Part shown: piece by piece, positions 1 through 7,304 of the stretch
How the letters are laid out: each line of letters opens with the position of its first letter
How positions within the stretch are numbered: position 1 is the first letter of the stretch
Source: an uncultured Collinsella sp.
Lineage (GTDB): Bacteria; Actinomycetota; Coriobacteriia; Coriobacteriales; Coriobacteriaceae
Direction: 5' to 3'
DNA length: 26,028 nucleotides
NCBI GenBank assembly: GCA_902492855.1
Contig: CABUMU010000009.1
Location: 1 to 26,028 of the forward strand
Translations under genes and position numbers: made by a program
Notes under the pieces: generated by a model
Databases searched by the model: none
Seen by the model: only the letters and a program-made list of their open reading frames with translations
What the model was told of the DNA's origin: nothing

Positions 1-128
1 GACCTGGGCGGGCGTATGGGGCAACATCGATCGCGAGTTCCGCACGCAAAGGAGAGCACTTAATGTGCTCTCCGTCTTGCGCAGGACTGCCCGAGCAGGC
101 GATGTTGCCCCATACGCCCGCCCAGGTC
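1..128. repeat. Long imperfect palindrome at the window edge
   Basis: Bases 1-29 and 100-128 are perfect reverse complements (29 bp). Inside them sits a second stem, GGAGAGCAC at 51-59 with GTGCTCTCC at 65-73, and the sequence between the two stems is partly complementary as well, so the whole 128 bp can fold into one long hairpin. No reading frame explains it. It may be a miniature mobile or REP-like repeat, or the 3' structure of a transcript that begins outside the window. The left edge may continue beyond base 1. Confidence 0.8.
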
Positions 129-145
129 CTTGGGTAACGTTGCTT

Positions 146-174
146 GCGAACGCCGCTCCGCTCGTTCGCTTTTT
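146..174 (+). terminator. Probable intrinsic terminator
   Basis: GCGAACG at 146-152 pairs perfectly with CGTTCGC at 163-169 across a 10-nt loop and is followed at once by five T. It faces rightward, so it would end a plus-strand transcript entering from upstream of the window. Confidence 0.55.
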
Positions 175-213
175 GATTTGGAGAACCGGGTGGGCTGAAA
201 TGTAGATACGAGT

Positions 214-257
214 AGGGGCTCCTCCGTTGATGAACGGGGGAGCCCCTTGTTTCGTTT
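214..257 (+). terminator. Strong hairpin with T-rich tail, convergent with manA
   Basis: A 15-bp stem (214-228 with 233-247, one G-T wobble, GATG loop) is followed by a T-rich run TTGTTTCGTTTT. On the plus strand it looks like an intrinsic terminator for a gene left of the window. It lies 26 bp past the manA stop, so the same stem may also end the minus-strand transcript, although the minus-strand tail is not T-rich. Confidence 0.65.
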
Positions 258-273
258 TGGTTGTTGTTGTGAC

Positions 274-1173
274 CTAGAGGTGGCTGATGATCAGTTCCAT
301 CTTGCCTTCGAGGTCGATGGAGCTGACGGTGCTCGGGGCCAGCAGGTGGCTTCCCTTGTGGACGGGGTCGCCGCAGACGGTGCCTTCGCCGTCGATGACC
401 GACAGGCACATGAAGGGCCAGCGCTGGTCGAGGGTCTTGCTGCCGTTGGCGCGCACGCGATCGACGGTGTAGCAGGGGTTGGACTCGAGCTCGGTCACGC
501 CGTCCACCTCGGGCGCGGTCACCGTGCCGTCGGTCGGAGCCTGAGCATCAAAGTCGATGCAGTCGAGGCTCTGCTCAATGTGCAGCGGGCGCAGCTTTCC
601 GTCGGTGCCGGGGCGGTCGTAGTCGTACAGGCGATATGTCACGTCGCTCGACTGCTGCGTCTCCAGAATCAGCGTGCCGGTCTTGATGGCGTGAACGGTG
701 CCGGAGTCGATCTGGAAAAAGTCTCCCTTGTGAATCGGCAGCACGTTGAGCATCTCGTCCCAACGGCCCTCCTCGATCATCTGTGCAGCCTCGGCGCGGT
801 CGTGCGCGCGCTGGCCGACAATGATCGTGGCACCGGGTTCGCAGTCCAGCACATACCAGCACTCGGTTTTGCCCAGGCTGCCGTTCTCGTGCTTGGCGGC
901 GTACTCGTCGTTGGGATGAATCTGGATTGAAAGGTCGTCCTTGGCATCCAGAATCTTAATGAGCAGCGGGAACTCCTTGCCCTCGCAATTGCCAAAGAGC
1001 TCGCGGTGCTCGGCCCACAGCCATGAAAGCGTGTGGCCTGCATACGGGCCCTCCGCAATCTGGCAGTCACCGTTGGGACCTTCGGGAATGTCGTAACCAA
1101 ATATGGTTTCGAGCTGGCGGCCACCCCAGATCTTCTCGTGGAAGATCGGCGTCAGTTTAATCAAATCGGACAT
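274..1173 (-). CDS. manA: Mannose-6-phosphate isomerase, class I
   Basis: Interconverts mannose-6-phosphate and fructose-6-phosphate in the cytoplasm, linking mannose use and GDP-mannose supply to glycolysis. The 299-residue protein begins with a typical class I opening (LTPIFHEKIWGG). The expected zinc ligands are visible: Q84 and H86 in QIHPND, E104 in KTECWY, and H161 in SGTVHAI. The length matches the short bacterial (Bacillus-type) form rather than the longer E. coli form. The start is supported by a G-rich ribosome site about 10 nt upstream on the minus strand. It lies 74 bp downstream of the GntR gene on the same strand and could be co-transcribed with it. This suggests that the regulator, PTS and isomerase form one sugar-use locus. 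The family call is secure; the physiological link to the PTS operon is inference. Confidence 0.95.
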   Translation of the reverse strand: MSDLIKLTPIFHEKIWGGRQLETIFGYDIPEGPNGDCQIAEGPYAGHTLSWLWAEHRELFGNCEGKEFPLLIKILDAKDDLSIQIHPNDEYAAKHENGSLGKTECWYVLDCEPGATIIVGQRAHDRAEAAQMIEEGRWDEMLNVLPIHKGDFFQIDSGTVHAIKTGTLILETQQSSDVTYRLYDYDRPGTDGKLRPLHIEQSLDCIDFDAQAPTDGTVTAPEVDGVTELESNPCYTVDRVRANGSKTLDQRWPFMCLSVIDGEGTVCGDPVHKGSHLLAPSTVSSIDLEGKMELIISHL

Positions 1174-1247
1174 ATTTATACCCCCATTATGTTGCGCGGG
1201 CGCCGCGTAAAGCTGCTCAAAACGAGCACCCGCATGACTACAAAAAC

Positions 1248-1967
1248 CTACGCTAACGTTACATTGTGCAACTCAAAGCGGTCGCCAACGTTGCGCGAGG
1301 TCGAATACTCAAAGGCGGCGCCGCTGTCCAAAAAGCCAATCTGGGTGATCTCGAGCAGGGGAGAGCCAGGTTTGGTGTCCAGACGCTCGGCTTCTTCCTC
1401 GGTTGCTGCCACGGCTCGAATGGTACGGTGAAAGCTCGAAATCTTCAGGCCACATTGCTCTCGGATGAAGCGGTAGAGCGATCCGTACAGGTCCTTCTTT
1501 TTCAGCCCCGGAATCAGCTCGAGGGGCATGTAGGTGTACTCGATAACGATGGGCTTCTCATCGGCCTGACGCACGCGCACGACGTGATAGGCAAAGTCAT
1601 CCTCGGCAATTCCCAGCTGGGCTGCGATGTCCGCCGGTGGATTAACGATCGAGAAATCGTAGACCACCGAGGTCACCTTCTCCCCGCGGTGCTCATACGA
1701 AAAACCTTGGGCACGGTCGTTTTTGCCCTGGAAAAACGCCTGGCCGGGAAGTCCCGCCGTGTCCTTAACGTAGGTACCCGATCCGCGCCGGCTGGTAATA
1801 AGGCCTTCCTCGGTGATTTGTTCAATAGCTCGTTTGACGGTGATTTTGGAAACGCTATAGAGCTCGCAGAACTCAACGACGGTGGGAAGCTTGTCGCCCG
1901 GTTTAAGAGCGCCATCCTCAATACTTCGACGAATATCTGCAGCTATCGCCTCGTATTTGGGAATCAT
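1248..1967 (-). CDS. GntR-family (HutC/UTRA) transcriptional regulator
   Basis: A 239-residue DNA-binding regulator. Residues 1-67 form the winged-helix GntR domain (KLPTVVEF, SVSKITVKRAIEQ, then RRGSGTYV in the wing). Residues about 90-235 look like a UTRA ligand-binding domain, which in this subfamily usually senses a sugar phosphate or related small molecule. The start codon has a near-perfect ribosome site (AGGAGG about 5 nt upstream). It is transcribed divergently from the GH1-PTS operon, with about 300 bp between the two start codons that contain a repeated TTACTTTT motif. From family behaviour it probably represses that operon and is relieved by the phospho-sugar imported by the PTS. 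The ligand cannot be read from sequence. manA lies downstream on the same strand. Confidence 0.92.
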   Translation of the reverse strand: MIPKYEAIAADIRRSIEDGALKPGDKLPTVVEFCELYSVSKITVKRAIEQITEEGLITSRRGSGTYVKDTAGLPGQAFFQGKNDRAQGFSYEHRGEKVTSVVYDFSIVNPPADIAAQLGIAEDDFAYHVVRVRQADEKPIVIEYTYMPLELIPGLKKKDLYGSLYRFIREQCGLKISSFHRTIRAVAATEEEAERLDTKPGSPLLEITQIGFLDSGAAFEYSTSRNVGDRFELHNVTLA

Positions 1968-1996
1968 GGAACCTCCTTTCCGACATATATGAAAAC

Positions 1997-2103
1997 AAAA
2001 GTAAGTATAACCCTCAACAGGGCACCCATATTACTTTTATCTAAGAAGTTCGAGAAAGAAAAAAGAAAGAGACGCTTTACTTTTAAAATTAGAGCGCTAT
2101 AGT
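1997..2103 (+). promoter_or_regulatory. Candidate promoter and operators for the GH1-PTS operon
   Basis: The octamer AAAAGTAA occurs at 1997-2004, and its reverse complement TTACTTTT occurs at 2031-2038 and 2077-2084. The last copy overlaps a possible -35 (TTTACT, 2076-2081), which is followed after 16 bp by TATAGT (2098-2103) as a -10. An operator covering the -35 suits a repressor, so these are the best candidates for the divergent GntR protein's sites. The motif assignment is inference. The region is more AT-rich than its surroundings, and no convincing gntR promoter was identified. Confidence 0.45.
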
Positions 2104-2146
2104 TTAAGCAACAAACGGAATCCTGCCGCAGAACAGGATTGACTGT

Positions 2147-2236
2147 TTGGGGACGGTTTTGTTTTGGCAGGTTGGATATCGGTATGACCGGTGCGCGCCC
2201 GCGCCGGATAACCTGTCAAAGCAAACCCGTCTCCAA
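2147..2236. repeat. 90-bp inverted-repeat element (REPIN-like) in the operon leader
   Basis: The 27-bp left end (2147-2173) and 27-bp right end (2210-2236) are reverse complements at 23 of 27 positions. A GC-rich hairpin lies between them. The arms contain the string GGTTTTGTTTTGGCAGGTT or its complement, and a close relative is found at 6089-6115. It lies between the candidate promoter and the GH1 start, so it would be transcribed as part of the leader. Such paired palindromes resemble REPINs moved in trans by Y1-type (RAYT) transposases. No such transposase is in the window. Confidence 0.7.
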
Positions 2237-2270
2237 CCGGAAGCTCTGGAACACGAAAGCGAGGACTTTG

Positions 2271-3671
2271 ATGGCACAGTATCAGCTGCCCAACGACTTC
2301 TTCTTTGGCGCTGCTATGTCCGGCCCGCAGACTGAGGGTCAGTGGAACCAAGGCGGCAAGCTCGAGAACCTGTGGGACACCTGGTCCATCCAGGATCTGG
2401 GTTCGTTCTACAACTGCGTTGGCTCTTATGCCGGCAATGACTTTATGGCCAAGTACCAGGAGGACTTTCGCATTTTGAAGGACTTGGGCCTGGATACCTA
2501 TCGCACTTCCATTCAGTGGAGCCGTCTGCTCGATGCCGACGGCAACCTTAATGAGGAGGGCGCTGCGTGGTATCACGAGCTGTTCCGCGCCTCTCGCGAG
2601 GCTGGTCTGGAGCCGTTCGTCAACCTGTACCACTTTGACATGCCCACCTACCTCTTTAACCGTGGCGGCTGGGAGAGCCGTGAGGTTGTCGAGGCTTACG
2701 CGCATTACGCCGACGTCGCCTTCCACGAGTTTGGCCAGGAGATTAAGTACTGGTTCACCTTTAACGAGCCCATCGTCGAGCCCGAGCAGCGCTATCAGGA
2801 GGGTGTGTGGTTCCCGCAACTCCACGACTTCAACCGCGCTCGCACCGTGCAGTATCACATCTCGCTGGCACATGCGCTGGCCGTGGCCAACTATCGTAAG
2901 GCCTATGACGAGGGCGTTATTCGCGCCGATGCCAAGATCGGCATGATCAACTGCTTTACTCCGGTCTACACCAAGGAGAACCCCAGCGAGGCAGACCTCG
3001 AGGCCGTGCGTATGACCAGCGGCATCAACAATCGCTGGTGGCTCGACCTTATTACCAAGGGCGAGCTTCCTGCCGACGTGCTCGACAGCCTGGCCGAGGG
3101 CGGCGTTAAGCTCCCGTTCCGTGCCGGCGACCAAGAGATTCTCAAGCAGGGTGTTGTCGACTGGCTCGGCTGCAACTACTACCACCCCACGCGCGTTCAG
3201 GCACCGGCGAGCAAGGTCGACCAGTACGGCCTGCCGCATTTTGCCGACGAGTACGTATGGCCCGACGCCGTTATGAACGAGAGCCGCGGCTGGGAGATCT
3301 ACCCGCAGGGCCTCTACGACTTTGGCATGGACTGCGCTAAGAACTATCCCGATCTTGAGTGGTTCGTTTCCGAGAACGGTATCGGCATCATGGACGAATA
3401 CAAGAACCGCGATGCCGAAGGAACCATCCAGGATGACTACCGAGTCGACTTTGTGCGCCAACACCTGGAGTGGGTTGCCAAGGCAATCTCCGAGGGCGCC
3501 AAATGCCGGGGCTATCACTACTGGGCCGTCATCGATAACTGGTCTTGGGCCAATGCCTTTAAGAATCGCTATGGCTTTGTCGAGGTCGATCTCATGGACG
3601 GCTACAAGCGCCGCCTTAAGAAGTCGGCAGCCTGGCTCAAACAGGTCGCCACGACCCACGTGGTTGATTAG
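2271..3671 (+). CDS. GH1 6-phospho-beta-glycosidase
   Basis: Hydrolyses a phosphorylated beta-disaccharide delivered by the adjoining PTS. The 466-residue protein has the full GH1 barrel: acid/base E166 in TFNEP and nucleophile E368 in SENG. The phosphate-binding loop near the C terminus reads S425-W426 ... K431-N432-R433-Y434-G. Compared with lactococcal LacG (S428, W429, K435, Y437), Ser, Trp and Tyr are kept but the Lys position is Asn, with a Lys one residue earlier. The Trp is the residue that in LacG favours 6-phospho-galactosides, so glucoside versus galactoside preference is open. The start is the ATG preceded by GCGAGGAC; an in-frame TTG at 2139 would add 44 residues translated from a repeat element and is rejected. 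It is the first gene of the PTS operon. Confidence 0.93.
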   Translation: MAQYQLPNDFFFGAAMSGPQTEGQWNQGGKLENLWDTWSIQDLGSFYNCVGSYAGNDFMAKYQEDFRILKDLGLDTYRTSIQWSRLLDADGNLNEEGAAWYHELFRASREAGLEPFVNLYHFDMPTYLFNRGGWESREVVEAYAHYADVAFHEFGQEIKYWFTFNEPIVEPEQRYQEGVWFPQLHDFNRARTVQYHISLAHALAVANYRKAYDEGVIRADAKIGMINCFTPVYTKENPSEADLEAVRMTSGINNRWWLDLITKGELPADVLDSLAEGGVKLPFRAGDQEILKQGVVDWLGCNYYHPTRVQAPASKVDQYGLPHFADEYVWPDAVMNESRGWEIYPQGLYDFGMDCAKNYPDLEWFVSENGIGIMDEYKNRDAEGTIQDDYRVDFVRQHLEWVAKAISEGAKCRGYHYWAVIDNWSWANAFKNRYGFVEVDLMDGYKRRLKKSAAWLKQVATTHVVD

Positions 3672-3791
3672 CGACCGGGCGAACGCCCAGACCGCGCGCC
3701 GCCGCGCGCAACACATGGCACATCTGGTGGCAGAGGGCGACAGACCACCGTGCGCATAGGAAAAGACCGGATTTGAAAGTTAGGAGCAATC

Positions 3792-5135
3792 ATGGCCAGT
3801 GACAACGGAAAGAGCTTCCTCGACAAGTTTGCCGAGGTCTCTGCGAAGGTGGGAAACCAGGTTCACCTGCGTTCCCTGCGTGACGCCTTCGCGACCATCA
3901 CGCCGCTCTATATCCTTGCGGGTATCGCGGTTCTTATTAACAACGTCGTGTTCCCTCTGTTCCCGCTCGATGCGGCGGGCCTTGCCAACCTTCAGACGTG
4001 GGGCTCGGCAATTACGCTGGGCACCCTCAATGTCTCTGCCATTATCTTGGCCGGATTGATTGGCTACAGCCTCGCCAAGAACAAGCGTTTCGATAACCCG
4101 CTCGCTTGCGTGGTCGTCGCCATCTCTGCCTTCGTCATCATGATGCCGCAGCAGATCACCGCCTCGCTTGCCGCCACGAGCCCGCTGCTCACCGACAAGA
4201 TCACCTCCGCCGAGGTCACGGGCGCCCTTTCGACTGCCAACACCGGCACCAACGGTCTGTTCTCGGCCATTATCATCGCTCTGCTCTCCGTCTCGCTCTT
4301 CATCAAGATTTCTGGCGTCGAGAAGCTCAAGGTTAAGCTGGGCGAGGGCGTGCCTCCCGCGGTCTCCAACTCCTTCAACGTCATGATCCCGATGCTGCTC
4401 AACCTCGCAATCTTCGCTCTTGCCGCAGCCCTGCTCGCCGTGTGCGCCGGCACCGATCTGTGCGCCATCATCTCCACGTGCATCTCCAACCCGCTCAAGA
4501 ACATCATGAACGCCGGTCCGTGGGCTGTTATCCTCATCTACACCCTTGCCAACCTGCTGTTCTGCGTCGGTATTCACCAGTCCACCATCTCTGGCGCTAC
4601 CGTCGAGCCGATCCTGACCATGCTCATTGTCGACAACATGGCTACCTTTGCCGCCGGTGGCACCATCCAGCCCGATCACTACATGAACATGCAGATCGTT
4701 AACAGCTTCGCCCTCATCGGCGGCTCGGGCTGCACCCTCATGCTTCTGCTCGACACGCTCCTGTTCTCCAAGAACAAGGCTTCCGAGACCGTTTCCAAGA
4801 TGGCTATCCTGCCTGGTCTGTTCAACATCAACGAGCCGGTTATCTACGGCTACCCCATCGTGTACAACCTGCCGCTCATGATCCCGTTTGTCCTTCTTCC
4901 CGACCTGTTCATCGGCATCACCTATGGCCTTACCTGCGCAGGCATCATCAGCCCCTGCATCGCCCAGGTGCCCTGGACCATGCCTCCCGTCATCAATGCC
5001 CTGCTCGCTACGGGCTTTGACTGGCGCGCCGGCGTGTGGCAGGCTCTCGAGATTGTCATTGGCATGGCCGTCTACCTGCCCTTTATGAAGATTTCCGAGA
5101 AGGCAATCGCCAAGCAGGAGGCTCTCGCCGAGTAG
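3792..5135 (+). CDS. PTS lactose/cellobiose-family EIIC permease
   Basis: Membrane channel of a phosphoenolpyruvate-dependent sugar transporter; it binds the beta-disaccharide and passes it inward for phosphorylation by EIIB. The protein has 447 residues, about ten hydrophobic segments, and two landmarks of the Lac/Cel family: H262 in GIHQ and N347-E348-P349 in FNINEPVIYG, corresponding to the sugar-binding His and Glu of the ChbC structure family. The start is supported by AGGAG 7 nt upstream. It follows the GH1 gene after 120 bp, which contain no gene, and precedes EIIB. All three subunits are separate polypeptides, as in cellobiose/chitobiose systems, rather than an EIICB fusion as in lactose LacE. 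The substrate is inferred only from family and neighbours. Confidence 0.94.
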   Translation: MASDNGKSFLDKFAEVSAKVGNQVHLRSLRDAFATITPLYILAGIAVLINNVVFPLFPLDAAGLANLQTWGSAITLGTLNVSAIILAGLIGYSLAKNKRFDNPLACVVVAISAFVIMMPQQITASLAATSPLLTDKITSAEVTGALSTANTGTNGLFSAIIIALLSVSLFIKISGVEKLKVKLGEGVPPAVSNSFNVMIPMLLNLAIFALAAALLAVCAGTDLCAIISTCISNPLKNIMNAGPWAVILIYTLANLLFCVGIHQSTISGATVEPILTMLIVDNMATFAAGGTIQPDHYMNMQIVNSFALIGGSGCTLMLLLDTLLFSKNKASETVSKMAILPGLFNINEPVIYGYPIVYNLPLMIPFVLLPDLFIGITYGLTCAGIISPCIAQVPWTMPPVINALLATGFDWRAGVWQALEIVIGMAVYLPFMKISEKAIAKQEALAE

Positions 5136-5164
5136 AACGCCTAACGTTCGTCCCTTTCACCTTT

Positions 5165-5195
5165 GCGGGCGCCGGTACGCGGTGCCGGTGCCCGC
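5165..5195. other. Intercistronic GC hairpin between EIIC and EIIB
   Basis: A 14-bp stem (5165-5178 with 5182-5195, two mismatches or wobbles, 3-nt loop) stands in the 161-bp gap after the EIIC stop. There is no T-run after it, so it is more likely an RNA-stability or processing hairpin, or a partial terminator, that tunes EIIC relative to EIIB/EIIA than a full stop. Confidence 0.5.
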
Positions 5196-5296
5196 GGCTC
5201 TCTCCCTTGTGTAAAGATGCAGAGGGGTGGGCACAATAGCCGCAAGGAATACAACCAGTTGTCGTCTGCGCGCCGCGCAGTTATAAGGAGGAAACC

Positions 5297-5599
5297 ATGA
5301 AGAAGATCATGCTCTGCTGCAATGCCGGTATGTCCACGAGCCTGCTGGTCCAGAAGATGCAGGCCGAGGTTGCGAACCGTGGTCTGGATATTGAGATCGA
5401 GGCTCGTCCCATGAACGAGGCCCACGATCACCTGGACGAGTGCGACATGTTGCTGCTTGGCCCGCAGATCGGCTACACCAAGGGTGACTTTGAGAAGGAG
5501 GCCGCTGGCCGCTTCCCGGTCGAGGTCATCAACATGGTCGACTACGGCCGCATGAACGCTGCCGGCATTATCGACCACTGCGTCAGCGTGATGGGATAG
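5297..5599 (+). CDS. PTS lactose/cellobiose-family EIIB
   Basis: Cytosolic phosphocarrier that takes phosphate from EIIA and gives it to the sugar in EIIC. It has 100 residues, the usual size. The phospho-cysteine loop is at the N terminus (CCNAGMSTS); by alignment with the family signature C-x-A-G-M-S-T-S, C8 is the catalytic residue, with an additional Cys at position 7. A strong ribosome site (AAGGAGG) precedes the ATG. EIIA follows within 9 bp, so the two are probably translated from one message. Assignment to the cellobiose/chitobiose branch rests on the loop sequence and the separate-subunit layout. Confidence 0.95.
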   Translation: MKKIMLCCNAGMSTSLLVQKMQAEVANRGLDIEIEARPMNEAHDHLDECDMLLLGPQIGYTKGDFEKEAAGRFPVEVINMVDYGRMNAAGIIDHCVSVMG

Positions 5600-5608
5600 G
5601 TGCTCCGC

Positions 5609-5941
5609 ATGGAGGATATGAACGAACTGCAGATGACCTGCTTTGAGATCATCAGCTACGTCGGTACCGCCAAGAGCATGTACATCAATGCCGTGCAAAA
5701 GGCCAAGGAGGGCGATTTTGACGCCGCCGAGGAGCTTATCAAGCAGGGCGACGAGGCCTATAACGGTGGCCACGATGTTCACATGGGGCTTCTGAAGAAG
5801 GAGGCCAACGGCGAGCGTAACGGCGAGGCCCCGTTGATTCTGCTGCATGCCGAAGACCAGATGGCCGGTACCGAGACCATGCGCGTCATGGCGACGGAGC
5901 TCATCGAGGTTCACAAGCAGCTGCAGGCACTTAAGGCCTAG
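5609..5941 (+). CDS. PTS lactose/cellobiose-family EIIA
   Basis: Helical-bundle phosphocarrier that accepts phosphate from HPr. About 110 residues, as expected. The phospho-His is in LILLHAEDQM (H80 counting from the chosen start), followed by the conserved Asp that helps bind metal in the LacA trimer. Three starts are possible: GTG 5600, ATG 5609 and ATG 5618. ATG 5609 is preferred because AGGTG lies 7 nt upstream; for 5618 the GGAGG would be only about 2 nt away. The GTG would start directly after the EIIB stop. It is the last gene of the GH1-EIIC-EIIB-EIIA operon. The general PTS proteins (HPr, EI) are not in this window. Confidence 0.93.
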   Translation: MEDMNELQMTCFEIISYVGTAKSMYINAVQKAKEGDFDAAEELIKQGDEAYNGGHDVHMGLLKKEANGERNGEAPLILLHAEDQMAGTETMRVMATELIEVHKQLQALKA

Positions 5942-6035
5942 TCAGCGTTATCGCCGCGAAGGACCGTGCGGTCCGACAGACAACATAGTCCCTTTGACGG
6001 GCGCCGGGAGTCTCCGCCTCCCCGCGCCTTTATTT

Positions 6036-6120
6036 TTGGGGATGGTCTTGCGCGGCCTGTTGAGCGGCCATTTGCGTTTCCCCAGATAAAACCTGCCAAA
6101 ACAAACCTGTCCCTTTTTGG
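6036..6120. repeat. REPIN-like inverted repeat, related to 2147-2236
   Basis: The right end (about 6089-6115) contains AACCTGCCAAAACAAACC followed by TGTCCC, which is the complement of the left arm at 2147-2173 with few changes. The left end (about 6036-6061) is a more degenerate inverse copy beginning TTGGGGATGG. It occupies most of the 241-bp gap between EIIA and the ROK kinase; the rest of that gap holds no gene. The copy is more decayed than the one at 2147. Confidence 0.6.
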
Positions 6121-6182
6121 TAGGTTTTTGCCTTGGGAGCGGTACCATACAGGCAATGTTTAAACGAGAAAGGTGGGCTCCC

Positions 6183-7136
6183 ATGGAACCTAAGCAGTAC
6201 TACATCGGCATTGACGTCGGCGGCACTTCGGTTAAGGAGGGCCTGTTCGACGAGGACGGAAACCTGCTGGCCAAGGCCAGCGTGCCCACGCCTCCCATCG
6301 TTGACGCTGCGGGCTTTGCTGCGGTGACCGAGGCTATCGACCAGGTGGTCGCCAAGGCACGGATTCCGCGTGCCTTTGTGGCGGGCATTGGCCTGGCCGT
6401 TCCGTGCCCCATCCCGGCATCGGGCGATGCCAAGGTCAAGGCCAACATTGCCATTAACCTGCCCGAGCTGAGGATCGCCATTCAAAAGCACTGCCCCGAC
6501 GCGGTCGTTAAGTACGAGAACGATGCCAACGCCGCTGCCATGGGCGAGGCCTGGCTCGGTTCTGCCAAGGGCGTGCAGAACGTGGTGATGGTCACCATCG
6601 GTACCGGCGTGGGTGGCGGCGTTATCGTTAACGGCGACGTGGTGTCGGGCGTTGTGGGTGCTGGCGGTGAGATTGGCCACATGTGCCTGAACCCGGCTGA
6701 GGAGCGCGCCTGCGGCTGTGGCGGCCATGGCCATCTGGAGCAGTATTCCAGCGCCACCGGCGTGGTGAGCAACTACCTTGCCGAGTGCAAGAAGGCGGGC
6801 GTCGAGCCCATCGAGCTGACCGGCCCCTCCGATTCCAAGGACGTGTTCCAGGCCTGCCGCGAGGGCGACAAGCTCGCGCTGGCCGCGGCCGATACCATGG
6901 CCGACTATCTTGGCCGCGCACTGGCGCTTATTGCCAACGTGGTTGATCCCGAGATGTTCCTCATCGGCGGCGGCGCTTCCGCCTCGGCCGATGTCTACCT
7001 CGACAAGGTTCGCGAGCACTTTAAGCAGTATGCGCTTTCCGCCTCGCGCGAGACACCCATTAAGGTCGCTTCGCTCGGAAACGACGCCGGCATCATCGGT
7101 GCCGCCTACGTAGCCCTGCGCGCCGCCGGTAAATAG
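6183..7136 (+). CDS. ROK-family sugar kinase (glucokinase-like)
   Basis: Phosphorylates a hexose, most likely glucose, with ATP in the cytoplasm, which would use the free sugar released by the GH1 enzyme. The protein has 317 residues. Visible signatures are the phosphate loop DVGGTSVK (11-18), the catalytic Asp D114 in ENDANAAA, GTGVGGG (140-146), and GGEIGHM (161-167) with E163 and H166. The ROK zinc site reads C177-x-C179-G-x-x-G-H184-x-E, so the usual third Cys is His; His can still bind zinc. The start ATG has an AAAGGTGG site 6-10 nt upstream; an in-frame GTG/ATG at 6117 or later would translate intergenic repeat sequence. Exact sugar specificity is not determined by sequence; manno- or N-acetyl-sugar kinases share these motifs. 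Confidence 0.9.
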   Translation: MEPKQYYIGIDVGGTSVKEGLFDEDGNLLAKASVPTPPIVDAAGFAAVTEAIDQVVAKARIPRAFVAGIGLAVPCPIPASGDAKVKANIAINLPELRIAIQKHCPDAVVKYENDANAAAMGEAWLGSAKGVQNVVMVTIGTGVGGGVIVNGDVVSGVVGAGGEIGHMCLNPAEERACGCGGHGHLEQYSSATGVVSNYLAECKKAGVEPIELTGPSDSKDVFQACREGDKLALAAADTMADYLGRALALIANVVDPEMFLIGGGASASADVYLDKVREHFKQYALSASRETPIKVASLGNDAGIIGAAYVALRAAGK

Positions 7137-7137
7137 C

Positions 7138-7180
7138 TGGTGCAAGGGGGAGAGGTTACTTTGCACCAACATGGTGCAAA
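7138..7180. repeat. Alternating TGGTGCAA / TTGCACCA repeats after the ROK gene
   Basis: TGGTGCAA occurs at 7138-7145 and 7172-7179, with its complement TTGCACCA at 7161-7168. The middle copy can pair with either neighbour, and the right-hand choice is a tight 9-bp stem with a 3-nt loop (7160-7180). It starts 1 bp after the ROK stop codon. There is no T-run. It is either another small palindromic repeat or a 3'-end stabilising structure. Confidence 0.6.
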
Positions 7181-7217
7181 AGGGATAGCCTTGGCCCCCG
7201 CGCCTGCGCCCCAAAAT

Positions 7218-7252
7218 ATGCCGTGGCCCTTCCGTCTGCGAAGGCTCGGCAT
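7218..7252. other. Hairpin before the ppaC start region
   Basis: ATGCCG at 7218-7223 pairs with CGGCAT at 7247-7252, with further pairing inside (CCTTC/GAAGG). It lies just upstream of TACCAT (7261-7266), a possible -10 for ppaC; similar TACCAT strings precede the genes at 6183 and 23767. It may help end the ROK transcript. Confidence 0.35.
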
Positions 7253-7304
7253 CGGCGTGCTACCATAGCTACGTCCAAGTACACATATCAAGTGGAGGAT
7301 ACCC

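Noticed and set aside
2139..2270. Upstream in-frame TTG start for the GH1 gene
   Set aside because: It would translate the inverted-repeat element and adds residues not found in the family; ATG 2271 has a ribosome site and the normal N terminus.
2097..3716. 539-residue open frame on the minus strand across the GH1 gene
   Set aside because: It mirrors a clear GH1 coding frame, has no recognisable motif or ribosome site, and is a by-product of high-GC codon use.
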